Positions 35,327 to 43,408 of a stretch of 64,000 nucleotides of DNA are shown piece after piece. The first letter of the stretch is position 1; the number at the start of each line of letters is the position of its first letter. Source of the stretch: a bacterium 1xD8-48. GTDB taxonomy: Bacteria; Bacillota; Clostridia; Lachnospirales; Lachnospiraceae. The position numbers were made by a program, and so were the translations under genes. The stretch spans positions 1 to 64,000 of the forward strand of contig QZDS01000022.1 in NCBI GenBank assembly GCA_009917455.1. Reading direction: 5' to 3'. The notes under the pieces were generated by a model. That model was given only the letters and a program-made list of their open reading frames with translations, was not told the DNA's origin and did not search any database.

Positions 35327-36913
35327 ATGACAGTTTTGATTATTGACGACCAGTTATCTGTATTAAGCGGAATCAGAAACGGCGTACGCTTTGATACCCT
35401 TGGAATAGAGAATATAAGAACGGCTTCCAGCGCCGCACAGGCCAGAGAAATTATCTCAAATGAAAATATAGACATTATTCTGTCTGATATCGAAATGCCC
35501 GGGGAAGACGGGCTTTCGCTTAACGAATGGGTAGCTGATAAATATCCATCCATTATTCGCATCCTTCTCACTTCCCATGCGGAGTTTTCCTATGCACAGG
35601 CGAGCATCAAGCTTGGATGTTTCGATTATATTGTGCAGCCTGCACCATATGATGAAATTGAGGCTTCTCTGTCAAAGGCAATTGACAAACTGAAAAAAGA
35701 CCGCCAGAGGGAATTGTATTACAACAACGGTCTTATTTATAATGCGCATAAGCATGAAATGAGCGACCGGATTATATTCAACCTTTATTCTCAGAATGTT
35801 GAAAACGTCACACAATCGCTGGGCGCTCTTAATCAAATGGGATATCCCCTGACGCGGGAATCGGCTATCCGGATTATCATTCTGGAAATTTATGCTTATG
35901 CCGATTCCGTAAATTCCGTACTGTTTGATATCGCCATCCGGGAACATATTCTCGAAAGCCTGTATGCCAGTCAGATACGGGAACCCGTATTTGCCCTGAT
36001 TACCCTCAACCGCTATAAACAGTTTGTGGTGCTTTTATTCTGTAATGACGACACATTATCGTCTGTTCCAAATTTATCTTATTCAGCCTTTTACCAGAAC
36101 CTTACGGAAAAAACCGGTTCCGATATTGCCTGTTATATCGGCCAGCGTACCTCATTTTCCTCAATCAGAAGGCAAGTTTCTTATATCCACAAACATATTT
36201 CCGACAATGTAAACAAAAAATCAGGACTGTTCTTTGTGGAAAAAGAAACCGCCTCAGAGGAATATCTCAGCATTGATGAAAATGTTTCCCGGTGGAAATT
36301 TCTGCTTAACACGGAACAGTTTTCTTCCCTGCAGGCAAGTATTTTATCTTATATTGATTTTATTTCCGCCGTAAATAAGACTAATCTGAAAACACTCTGC
36401 GACTTACATCAACAGCTTACGCAACTGTTTTTCAGCTATGCTTATCAGAATAATCTGGATGTGATGAAACTTTTTACAGAAGATTACCGCTATAACGACT
36501 ATATGGACGGCTTCAAAGATATACCGTCCATACGGACTTCGGTAGAGTTCATTATCCCTGCCATCGCCGCTTTTTCCTCTAAAAGAGAAAATCAGGATGA
36601 CGTCCAGCGTGCCAGAGACTATATATTAAGCAATATCACACAGAATATTTCCGTAAAAGACGTTGCCGATTATGTTCATCTGAGTCCGGAATATTTCACT
36701 AAACTTTTCAAAAAGGAAACCGGACAGAACATCAAAAACTATATTCTGCAGGTGAAAGTCGATGTGGCCAAAGACCTTCTCGGCAATCCCGCTATCCCTG
36801 TCAGCATGGTTGCACTTGAACTTGGATACAATAATTTCTCCCATTTTACCCAGATGTTCAAAAAATTTGAAAACGTAACGCCTTCTGAATATCGGAAAAA
36901 TCTTCTAGGCTAG
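35327..36913 (+). CDS. YesN-type response regulator with AraC HTH
   Basis: A 528-residue regulator: receiver domain 1-115, long linker domain, and C-terminal AraC-type double HTH (ISVKDVADYVHLSPEYFTKL, HFTQMFKKFENVTPSEYRKN). The acidic pocket D7/D8, phosphoacceptor D54 (LSDIEMPG) and T82 are present, but the usual conserved Lys is Gln104 (YIVQPAP). ATG 35327 follows CGGAGGCTATT; the 11-residue upstream extension is unlikely. Partner of the preceding kinase. Probable targets are the divergent esterase operon and the transporter/gtfA operon. Confidence 0.87.
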   Translation: MTVLIIDDQLSVLSGIRNGVRFDTLGIENIRTASSAAQAREIISNENIDIILSDIEMPGEDGLSLNEWVADKYPSIIRILLTSHAEFSYAQASIKLGCFDYIVQPAPYDEIEASLSKAIDKLKKDRQRELYYNNGLIYNAHKHEMSDRIIFNLYSQNVENVTQSLGALNQMGYPLTRESAIRIIILEIYAYADSVNSVLFDIAIREHILESLYASQIREPVFALITLNRYKQFVVLLFCNDDTLSSVPNLSYSAFYQNLTEKTGSDIACYIGQRTSFSSIRRQVSYIHKHISDNVNKKSGLFFVEKETASEEYLSIDENVSRWKFLLNTEQFSSLQASILSYIDFISAVNKTNLKTLCDLHQQLTQLFFSYAYQNNLDVMKLFTEDYRYNDYMDGFKDIPSIRTSVEFIIPAIAAFSSKRENQDDVQRARDYILSNITQNISVKDVADYVHLSPEYFTKLFKKETGQNIKNYILQVKVDVAKDLLGNPAIPVSMVALELGYNNFSHFTQMFKKFENVTPSEYRKNLLG

Positions 36914-36926
36914 CATTTGCTAGCCT
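36907..36926. terminator. Compact bidirectional terminator overlapping two stop codons
   Basis: AGGCTAGC / GCTAGCCT (36907-36914, 36919-36926) with a 4-base loop. The TAG of the response regulator lies in the left arm and the TAG of the convergent MATE gene in the loop and right arm. T-rich sequence follows on the plus strand. Confidence 0.6.
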
Positions 36927-38260
36927 TTGATTTTCTTTATCCACTTCCCGCTTCGAAATCTCCATACACACCAGAAGCATTTTATAATTTCGTCTATTTT
37001 CAGAAAGCAGTATACCCAGAACGCCGGGAGACGCAATACTACCCCGGTCAGATAACCGAGAGGTATACTGGCAATCCAGAGAAATAAAACGTCCGCCGCC
37101 ATCAGGAATCTGGTATCTCCGCCTCCCCGAAGGACGCCTTTCGTCATGATACTGTTGGTTGCACGGAACAGCATTATGATTCCCATGGAATACATCAACT
37201 GTTTTGCTATAGCGGCTGTTTCCGGAGTAATATTATAGCAACTGATAACAGGCCCTGAGATGGCAATGATGATAGCGCAGGCTGCCGCCCCCATCCAGAC
37301 TCCCATCTTCATAAACAGCTTTCCTTCTTCCTGTGCTCTTTCCTGCTTCCCTTCTCCCAGAGTATGTCCCACAACAACGCTGCTTGACTGCGCCGCTCCC
37401 TGCACAAACACACTGCTTAGCTGCTGTGTAACAATAGTTATGGAATTGGCGGATACAAACTGACTTCCGATTCTTCCCATAACCATTGATACGACACTGT
37501 TTCCAAATCCATATAAAGTATCGCTGATAACAACCGGAAGACTGATTTGAACATATTCTTTAACCATATTCCGACAATCCATAAACAAATCCTTTATCCT
37601 GAACCGGATTCTTTTGTCAAGGAAAATCAAATAGCCGCAGATAAAAATAAATTCAAAGATTCTTGCAATTAACGTCCCAAGCGCGGCTCCGGCCACTCCA
37701 AGCTGCGGTGCTCCAAGCTTGCCAAAAATAAAAATATAATTGCATCCGATATTGATAAAAAATGCAAAGATGGAGCTAATCAGAGGCCACCTTGCGTTTT
37801 CAATACTGCGATAAAAATTTGAATAAGTCAGCGACATACCCATTAACAGACAGCTAAAAGACAAAACCCGCAGATACCTGATTCCCTCAGAGATAACTCC
37901 CGTATCGTGAATATATATATTCATCACCGCCCCCGGGAAAAAAAGTGTCATAACAGTAAACAAAAATCCCAATACCAGACAGATTCTGGTGGTAAGCGTA
38001 ATAGTCTGTTTTAAAGCCCTGTGATTTTTCATTCCCCAGAATCTGGAAGTCATAACCGACGCGCCCTGCCCAAGCCCCATACAGCTACACTGATAAATAT
38101 TGACAAACTGATTTGCGAGCGCCACCGCCGACAGAGAATTTTCTCCAAGCGAGCCCACCATAATATTATCCGCCATGTTGACTCCTATGGTAATCATATT
38201 CTGCAGCATTATCGGCACTGCCAGTTTCGCGGTTTTCGCATAAAAATCCTGATTTTTCAT
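36920..38260 (-). CDS. MATE family efflux transporter
   Basis: A 446-residue multidrug/toxin extrusion-type antiporter with about 12 helices, showing the two-bundle repeat. Typical sequences are LAVPIMLQNMITIGVNMADN at the start, GLGQGASVMTSRFWG, and in the second half VVSMVMGRIGSQFVSANSIT and QGAAQSSSVVVGHTLGEGK. AGGAGGT lies within a palindrome upstream. Substrate unknown; the family exports cationic drugs or metabolites using Na+ or H+ gradients. It has no obvious functional link with the neighbouring catabolic genes. Confidence 0.9.
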   Translation of the reverse strand: MKNQDFYAKTAKLAVPIMLQNMITIGVNMADNIMVGSLGENSLSAVALANQFVNIYQCSCMGLGQGASVMTSRFWGMKNHRALKQTITLTTRICLVLGFLFTVMTLFFPGAVMNIYIHDTGVISEGIRYLRVLSFSCLLMGMSLTYSNFYRSIENARWPLISSIFAFFINIGCNYIFIFGKLGAPQLGVAGAALGTLIARIFEFIFICGYLIFLDKRIRFRIKDLFMDCRNMVKEYVQISLPVVISDTLYGFGNSVVSMVMGRIGSQFVSANSITIVTQQLSSVFVQGAAQSSSVVVGHTLGEGKQERAQEEGKLFMKMGVWMGAAACAIIIAISGPVISCYNITPETAAIAKQLMYSMGIIMLFRATNSIMTKGVLRGGGDTRFLMAADVLFLWIASIPLGYLTGVVLRLPAFWVYCFLKIDEIIKCFWCVWRFRSGKWIKKIKG

Positions 38261-38292
38261 TAATTATACAACCTCCTGAAATGTATAATTAA
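38260..38292 (-). promoter_or_regulatory. Palindrome enclosing the MATE ribosome binding site
   Basis: TTAATTATAC and GTATAATTAA (38260-38269 and 38283-38292) form a perfect 10-bp inverted repeat. Its 13-base centre carries the AGGAGGT ribosome site, and the ATG abuts the stem. It could be a DNA operator (MarR- or TetR-like symmetry) or an mRNA hairpin that presents the ribosome site in a loop. Confidence 0.5.
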
Positions 38293-38349
38293 TTATTACA
38301 CGGTTTTCCTGCTCCGGACTTTCAAAAAAATGACTTCTTCTATCACTTT

Positions 38350-39255
38350 TCAGTGATTGTCAGCTCTGTTCTCCTCTCTCCTTGCAATCATCACATCCAT
38401 ACAGTGCTGATGCCTTGCCCCGCCGCTGTCGCAGTCAAACACATACTCCTCCATCCGCTCCATCTTCCAGTCGCTGTAATGATAAAAAAGCTCTCCCGTC
38501 CTCCAGAAATACTCTTTCTCCTCCCAGTCCGGCGGCGCCGGCAGATAGGGCTTTTCCACAAAAACATTCATAACATGAATCCCGCCGGGCGCCGTATGCT
38601 CCTTATAATGGCGCAGAATTTCCGCCCTCTTCTCCGGCGGAATATATTGCAGACTCCCGCTGGCAAAGACGACGTCATAGACAATGTCATAGTCATAGCC
38701 ACTGCCATTGGCTCTGTCACGGACGCCGCCATTGGCAGCATGAGACCCGTTTTCCATTCTGTAATCCAGCAAATCCGCCCGGAAAAAGTTGACGGAAACG
38801 CCGCCGCGCTCCGCCAGACGCTTCCCCTTTTCAATCCCGCTTTCCGTTATGTCAAAGGCCGAAACCTGATAGCCGTTGCGGGCAAAAAACACCGCAGCCT
38901 GTCCCTCCCCGCAGCCTATGTCAAGGAGCCGCAAGGGCCTTACAGGAGGCATCAGCTTCAGCACCTCGTAGCACCCGCTCCAGATGCGATTGCCCCAGTA
39001 ATACTCCTCGTCCCTGTACTTTTCCGCATACAGGGTGGTCTGGATTTTCTCCGCCTGATACCCCAAAAGCGCGTCAATACTCACCCCAAACACAGACGCT
39101 ATTACCGGTATCAGCTCTATGTCCGGATACCCCTGGGCGTTTTCCCACTTTGACACCGACTGAAAGGAAACGCCCAGCCTGGCCGCCAGCTTTTCCTGCG
39201 TCATTTTGCTTCTTTTCCTTAAATTCACCAGATTTTCGGCAAAAATATTTTTCAT
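38350..39255 (-). CDS. XRE-type HTH fused to a class I SAM methyltransferase
   Basis: A 301-residue fusion. The N-terminal Cro/CI HTH (LRKRSKMTQEKLAARLGVSF, QSVSKWENAQGYPDIEL) spans residues 1-65. The Rossmann methyltransferase has LLDIGCGEGQAAVFFARNG as motif I, YQVSAFDIT as motif II, and VVFASGSLQYIP later. ATG 39255 has AAGGAG 6 bases upstream; the GTG six codons earlier lacks a site. This architecture is common in Lachnospiraceae and the methyl acceptor is unknown. Possibly a regulator whose ligand is SAM or its own methylation substrate. Confidence 0.85.
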   Translation of the reverse strand: MKNIFAENLVNLRKRSKMTQEKLAARLGVSFQSVSKWENAQGYPDIELIPVIASVFGVSIDALLGYQAEKIQTTLYAEKYRDEEYYWGNRIWSGCYEVLKLMPPVRPLRLLDIGCGEGQAAVFFARNGYQVSAFDITESGIEKGKRLAERGGVSVNFFRADLLDYRMENGSHAANGGVRDRANGSGYDYDIVYDVVFASGSLQYIPPEKRAEILRHYKEHTAPGGIHVMNVFVEKPYLPAPPDWEEKEYFWRTGELFYHYSDWKMERMEEYVFDCDSGGARHQHCMDVMIARREENRADNH

Positions 39256-39406
39256 TGACTTCTCCTTTTTCACGAGTTTTCAGGTACTGCCATAATCATA
39301 CCGGATTTTCAGAAAATAAAAAATAACCTGTTTTTAGAAATCGGCCTCTGTTTTCAATCATAAGTGGAATCGGACGCTTACCCGGTTAAAAATGCGGACA
39401 GGGCAA

Positions 39407-39435
39407 TTGATATTATTTGCATAAACGCCTAAATA
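39407..39435 (+). promoter_or_regulatory. Promoter cut off from its operon by the insertion sequence
   Basis: TTGATA (39407-39412), 17 bases, TAAATA (39430-39435), pointing right and ending 3 bases before the insertion sequence. Removing the element would place the AAGGAGGG site and start codon of the response regulator directly downstream. Confidence 0.55.
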
Positions 39436-39438
39436 AAG

Positions 39439-39455
39439 ATAACTTCTCGGAATCT
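39439..39455 (+). repeat. Left terminal inverted repeat of the insertion sequence
   Basis: 17 bp, perfect complement of 41226-41242. Confidence 0.88.
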
Positions 39456-39594
39456 CAATGAATGAGATACCACCCGAAAATTGACAACTGAATATCGTGC
39501 AAGAAAAGGAATTAGAAGAAAAAAGAACATAAACTTTGGACATAGCGGGTACTATGCCTTGAAAAATCTTATGGAGTCGCTTAAGATATCATTA

Positions 39595-41079
39595 TTAGGC
39601 GGTGAATCCTAATAATGATTTTTGAAATGCCTCAATTGACGGCATTTCCCAGGCATCAAGGTGTTGCAGCATCATGATGCCGTAGAGGCGGCAGTACCAC
39701 ATCTTAGTAGAACGGTGCCTGCCGTCTTCTAATTTATAGTCCTCTTTCTCCCGCTTGTTGGAGCGTTCCACGGAAGTCCTTCTGTCATATTCCTTTTCCC
39801 ATGCTTTAGAGTCCCTCGGGGGTATGTTAAACAATCTTGGATTATCATCCGTAAAAATGTGCACAGTCCTGCCGTATTTTGCTGGTGAACAGGGATGCTC
39901 ACAGAAACAGCCGCGCTTCCGGTCTGCTTTCGGGCACCGGTATTTTGCGCGGTGTTTGGCAGCCTCATATCCATCTTTGTGCATGTGTAAGCCCATCTTA
40001 CAGACCGGGACGCCGTCATCACCAATGGTGAAATCGTCCTTATAAGTGAAATATCCTGTATGTCCGGGGTTCAGGTCGATAAAAGGAGTGATGTTTTCCC
40101 GTCTGCAGTATTCATAGACAGCGTAAGCGTCACGGGCGGAGTCCGGAAGAAGCTTTTCAATGCGGAATTCCGGCAGGTATGCCTTCATGGTGAAAAAGGA
40201 ATGCAGGAAGGAAAGCATGTCATGCCAGGAAGCGCGCCCTAAAAGTGGAAAAACGGGAAGGTCACTGTGTGAATCGGAAGCCACATACATGTAAAGGTGG
40301 TAACCGAAGAAATAGCATTCCCGGTGTGAGTCCCATCCCCAGTTGCAGTCGGGCTGTGAATAATGGCGTCTGCAGTTACAGGAAGAACAGCCTTTCTCTT
40401 TACAGTCACAGATCCGTTTTTTGCGCTGCTTAGAGGCAGTGCGGACAGGAGTACCGTCACCGGCAAGAGCCAGATGTCCGGGCTGGATCAATCCTTTGCG
40501 GATGGATTGATCCAGGAACTGCTGCTTATAAAGTTGGAAAATAGGGTAAAAAGGATTCCATGGTTTTAAGTGCCAGCGTTCCAGCAGTGGAAGGAGTCTG
40601 GAAGCGACACTGGAAGAATCACAGGGAGTCTTTTCACCTTTCTTTTTTCCCTTGGGCGGTTTTAATTTAGGGAAACGGTCTTTTGGGGAAAGGTTATTTG
40701 AATCATCTTTCCAAATGCGGGAAAAGAAATCGTAAAAAGTCCCGATACCGGGGGTATCGCCGAAAGAAAACCCGCTGAGGATGGCATAAAGTGGAGATTC
40801 CCTGAGCATGCGGCACCAGACAGTGATGGAAGTTACTTTCAGCTTCAAAGCAAGCAGGTAAGAACGCAGCATGCAGGAAGGGAGCCGAGGCGCTGGTCCG
40901 AAAACAGAGTAACATTCCTGCATAATGGAATCAGTCAGGGAAAGATCAAGATACCAGAACTGCACAATATAATCCCAGGTAGTTTTGGGAAGGGAAAAGG
41001 GGTCTGGGTAAAACATAAGGAAATCGGATACGAAAGTATCCTGAAAGGCGGCATGACCGCCAGGGTTATAAGGTAACAT
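39595..41079 (-). CDS. DDE transposase (IS1182/IS4-like)
   Basis: A 494-residue transposase. The start at ATG 41079 follows GGAGGCGATTTTTG; an upstream in-frame extension to 41208 would run into the leader hairpin. Features include an N-terminal helical region, ALAGDGTPV as the probable first catalytic Asp, a Cys-rich zinc-binding-like insert (CDCKEKGCSSCNCRRH), FIDLNPGH near the second Asp, another Cys/His cluster (CFCEHPCSPAKYGR), and a late YDRRTSVERSNKREKEDY carrying the Glu in the C-terminal YREK-like helix. This layout is typical of IS4/IS1182-type transposases in Lachnospiraceae. Exact family is from memory. Confidence 0.85.
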   Translation of the reverse strand: MLPYNPGGHAAFQDTFVSDFLMFYPDPFSLPKTTWDYIVQFWYLDLSLTDSIMQECYSVFGPAPRLPSCMLRSYLLALKLKVTSITVWCRMLRESPLYAILSGFSFGDTPGIGTFYDFFSRIWKDDSNNLSPKDRFPKLKPPKGKKKGEKTPCDSSSVASRLLPLLERWHLKPWNPFYPIFQLYKQQFLDQSIRKGLIQPGHLALAGDGTPVRTASKQRKKRICDCKEKGCSSCNCRRHYSQPDCNWGWDSHRECYFFGYHLYMYVASDSHSDLPVFPLLGRASWHDMLSFLHSFFTMKAYLPEFRIEKLLPDSARDAYAVYEYCRRENITPFIDLNPGHTGYFTYKDDFTIGDDGVPVCKMGLHMHKDGYEAAKHRAKYRCPKADRKRGCFCEHPCSPAKYGRTVHIFTDDNPRLFNIPPRDSKAWEKEYDRRTSVERSNKREKEDYKLEDGRHRSTKMWYCRLYGIMMLQHLDAWEMPSIEAFQKSLLGFTA

Positions 41080-41091
41080 CAAAAATCGCCT

Positions 41092-41148
41092 CCAATCAAA
41101 AAATGTACTTATTGATAAAGGGCGCGAAGCGCCGCATTTTTTGATTGG
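41092..41148 (-). promoter_or_regulatory. Large hairpin in the transposase leader
   Basis: CCAATCAAAAAATG (41092-41105) pairs perfectly with 41135-41148, enclosing a second GGCGC-GAA-GCGCC-type hairpin at 41121-41133. Placed just upstream of the transposase start, it could limit read-through expression of the transposase or terminate rightward transcripts (its right arm has a TTTTTT run). Confidence 0.6.
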
Positions 41149-41185
41149 GTTGTCAAGTGTTTCTGAGGAAAAAGTGGGTGATTTT

Positions 41186-41214
41186 TTGAAATGGGGGTTT
41201 GAAAGCATTATAAA
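41186..41214 (+). promoter_or_regulatory. Outward-facing promoter at the right end of the insertion sequence
   Basis: TTGAAA (41186-41191), 17 bases, TATAAA (41209-41214), directed out of the element into the two-component operon, with the start codon 52 bases away. It could replace the native promoter displaced by the element. Confidence 0.5.
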
Positions 41215-41265
41215 ATAAGGGCTGAAGATTCCGAGAAGTTATAAAGAATAAAAGGAGGGACATGT

Positions 41266-41968
41266 ATGGATTTGAAGCAGAAAATACTGATAATAGATGA
41301 CGACGCGGACTTATGCCGATTACTGAAAAATAATCTGGAACCGGAAGGGTATCAGGTCTGTATCCGCCACGACGGCGTCACCGGATTAGAGGAAGCACAA
41401 AATTACGATTACCAGCTTATCATTCTGGATATCATGCTTCCGCTGATAAACGGATATGAAGTCCTCAAAAAATCAGGGAGAAAAGCTTCGTTCCTGTTCT
41501 GATGCTGACCGCCAAAGACAGCGAGGGCGACAAGGTATCGGGGCTTCGGATGGCGCGGACGATTATCTGACAAAGCCCTTTTCAAACAGCGAATTTCTTG
41601 CCAGAGTGTCGTCTCTTTTGCGCAGATATACCGTTTTCAACACGGCCGACGCTTCCGGCAAGACGATTGTTCTTGGCAGGCTTTCCATTGACAGATCAGC
41701 GCACGAGGTCCGCAAAGACGGTCTGCCCCTGGAACTGACGGCAAAGGAGTTTGATTTGCTTTTGTTTTTTGCCCAAAACCCGGGAAAGGTTTTTACCAAA
41801 AAGCAAATCTACCGCGCCGTCTGGATGGACGAATATGCCTTTGACGATAACAATATCATGGTGCATATCCGCAGGCTCCGAAAAAAGATTGAGGATAATC
41901 CCGAAAATCCCGTATACATTCTGACCGTATGGGGCGTGGGATACAAACTGGGCGGTGATTTTAAATGA
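41266..41968 (+). pseudogene. OmpR/VanR-type response regulator with two frameshifts
   Basis: Starts normally after AAGGAGGG: LIIDDDADLCRLL, LIILDIMLPLINGYEVLKK. One A is missing in the run at about 41466; the true frame continues IREKSFVPVLMLTAKDSEGD. A second base is missing at about 41554, after GLRM, before GADDYLTKPFSN. The C-terminal winged helix is intact (LELTAKEFDLLLFFAQNPGK, FDDNNIMVHIRRLRKKIE). With both shifts no full-length regulator is made. Related to regulators of antibiotic- or lantibiotic-resistance ABC transporters. Confidence 0.85.
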
Positions 41969-42870
41969 AAGCACTTGTCATCATTTTAACGGTTGTCCGT
42001 GTGGGAGAATTTTTATACCTTCTTCATATCCGAAAACAACTGGCCGGCTGGCTGGAATTTTTAAAAAACCTGCCCCAAGCGCCCATGCGCAATTCATTTG
42101 TAAAGGGAAACCGTCTCCTTGCTGAACTCAATTTTGAGTTGAACACTATTCTGGCAAAGAGCCGCGGGCAATTCGTGAAACTGCAGCAGGCGGAAAACGC
42201 CAGTCATCAACTGCTGACGGATTTGTCACACGATGTAAGAACTCCCCTTGCCTCCCTGATAGGGTATCTGGAATCACTGGATTCCCAATGCGCGAAAAAT
42301 CAGGAGGAATATATCCATGTGGCTTACAGAAAGGCGCTGGACTTAAAGGAGCTTACGGATATGCTTTTTGAGTGGTTCAAACTGGCGTCCGACGAACAGC
42401 GGTATATGATGGAGACTTATGACATCAACGAATTGACCAGAGAAGTCATTATCGATCATGTCCCTCTGCTGGAAAAAAAGCAGATTTCTGTTTCCGCAGA
42501 TATTCCCGAGGACGAATGGTTTGTAAGCCTGGACAAAATGGCGTACGCAAGGATTATCGGCAATCTTTTCAGCAACGCCATAAAGCACGGGAAATGCTCC
42601 CTCATCGAAATTGTTGTGAAAAGACAGGAAGAGGACGTATCGGTTTTTGTCTCCAATAACGGATTTGCCATTCCGGAAAAGGAGCTTCCCTTTCTGTTTG
42701 AGCGCTTATATAAATGCGATTCCTCCCGCTCCGAAAGCGGAAACGGCCTGGGACTGGCGATTGTCAGGGAACTTGTAACCGCGATGTCCGGAGATATCAC
42801 CGTAAAAAGCATTCCGGGCGGAAAAACCACCTTTTGCATCTTGCTGCCCCTCATTGTAAGGAAAAAGTAA
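41965..42870 (+). CDS. VanS/BceS-like sensor histidine kinase
   Basis: A 301-residue kinase with a very short N-terminal membrane part (one clear helix, residues 3-20) and no extracellular domain, so it probably senses within the membrane or through the ABC transporter. HisKA motif LSHDVRTPLASLIGYLE (His89), N box NLFSNAIKHG, G1/F/G2 region VSNNGFAIP, LFERLYKCD, and SGNGLGLAIV. It overlaps the end of the broken regulator by 4 bases (ATGA). Full-length itself, but its partner regulator is disrupted. Confidence 0.88.
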   Translation: MKALVIILTVVRVGEFLYLLHIRKQLAGWLEFLKNLPQAPMRNSFVKGNRLLAELNFELNTILAKSRGQFVKLQQAENASHQLLTDLSHDVRTPLASLIGYLESLDSQCAKNQEEYIHVAYRKALDLKELTDMLFEWFKLASDEQRYMMETYDINELTREVIIDHVPLLEKKQISVSADIPEDEWFVSLDKMAYARIIGNLFSNAIKHGKCSLIEIVVKRQEEDVSVFVSNNGFAIPEKELPFLFERLYKCDSSRSESGNGLGLAIVRELVTAMSGDITVKSIPGGKTTFCILLPLIVRKK

Positions 42871-42871
42871 G

Positions 42872-43408
42872 CTTTTCCGTGAATATTCCCTTGGAATGAA
42901 GCAGCGTCTGGGACTGGCTGCCGCCGTCATGCATGAACCTGAACTGCTGATTCTGGACGAGCCCATGAACAGCCTCGACCCTGTGGGGATACACGAAACC
43001 AGAAAATATTTATTGCAGTTATGCCGGGAAAAAGGCACCACCATCTTTATTTCCAGCCACGTGCTGAACGAAATCGAACAGCTTGCAGACGTGATAGGCG
43101 TAATAAATAAGGGAAAGCTTCTGGAAGAAATAGATTTCGAGGAGCTAAACAGGCGCAGACGCAGGTTCACGGAATTTGAAGTCTCTGACGTAAATAAAGC
43201 GGCCCTTGTTCTGGAACGCGCCTTTCAGATTTCGGATTATGCCATTTCAGGAAATAACCTGCTGCGTTTGTATGAAAAAATCGACTTAAGAGCGGACATC
43301 AACAGCGCGTTTGTAAAAGAAGGGATTACGGTTGCATCAGTCAATGTGGATTCGGGAAAACTGGAAGATTATTTTACCGAACTGGTGGGAGGTGAAGGAA
43401 TTGGCTGA
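42872..43408 (+). pseudogene. ABC transporter ATP-binding protein lacking the Walker A half
   Basis: The open frame enters at EYSLGMKQRLGLAAAV, the ABC signature, immediately after the kinase stop. It continues with Walker B ELLILDEPMNSLDP, the D loop and switch His IFISSHVLNEIEQ, then a BcrA/LanF-like C-terminal extension. The N-terminal ~125 residues, including Walker A and the Q loop, are absent, so the deletion junction must lie near 42865-42881. Without Walker A the product cannot bind ATP normally. It overlaps the permease start. Confidence 0.85.

Larger units (their letters stand above)
39439..41242 (-). mobile_element. Insertion sequence, 1,804 bp, with 17-bp terminal inverted repeats and 4-bp target duplication
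   Basis: The ends carry perfect inverted repeats ATAACTTCTCGGAATCT (39439-39455) and its complement (41226-41242). Both flanks show AAAG (39435-39438 and 41243-41246), the expected direct target duplication. One transposase gene fills the element on the minus strand. The left 150 bp hold no gene; a hairpin ATCATTATTAGG / CCTAATAATGAT (39588-39599, 39608-39619) surrounds the transposase stop. Intact ends and frame suggest a recent, possibly active insertion. The IS family is not certain. Confidence 0.88.

Noticed and set aside
38353..39153. Plus-strand open frame of 266 codons
   Set aside because: Antisense to the XRE-methyltransferase gene, which has clear motifs and a good start.
42456..42854. 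Minus-strand open frame of 132 codons within the kinase gene
   Set aside because: Shadow frame opposite the conserved HATPase domain.
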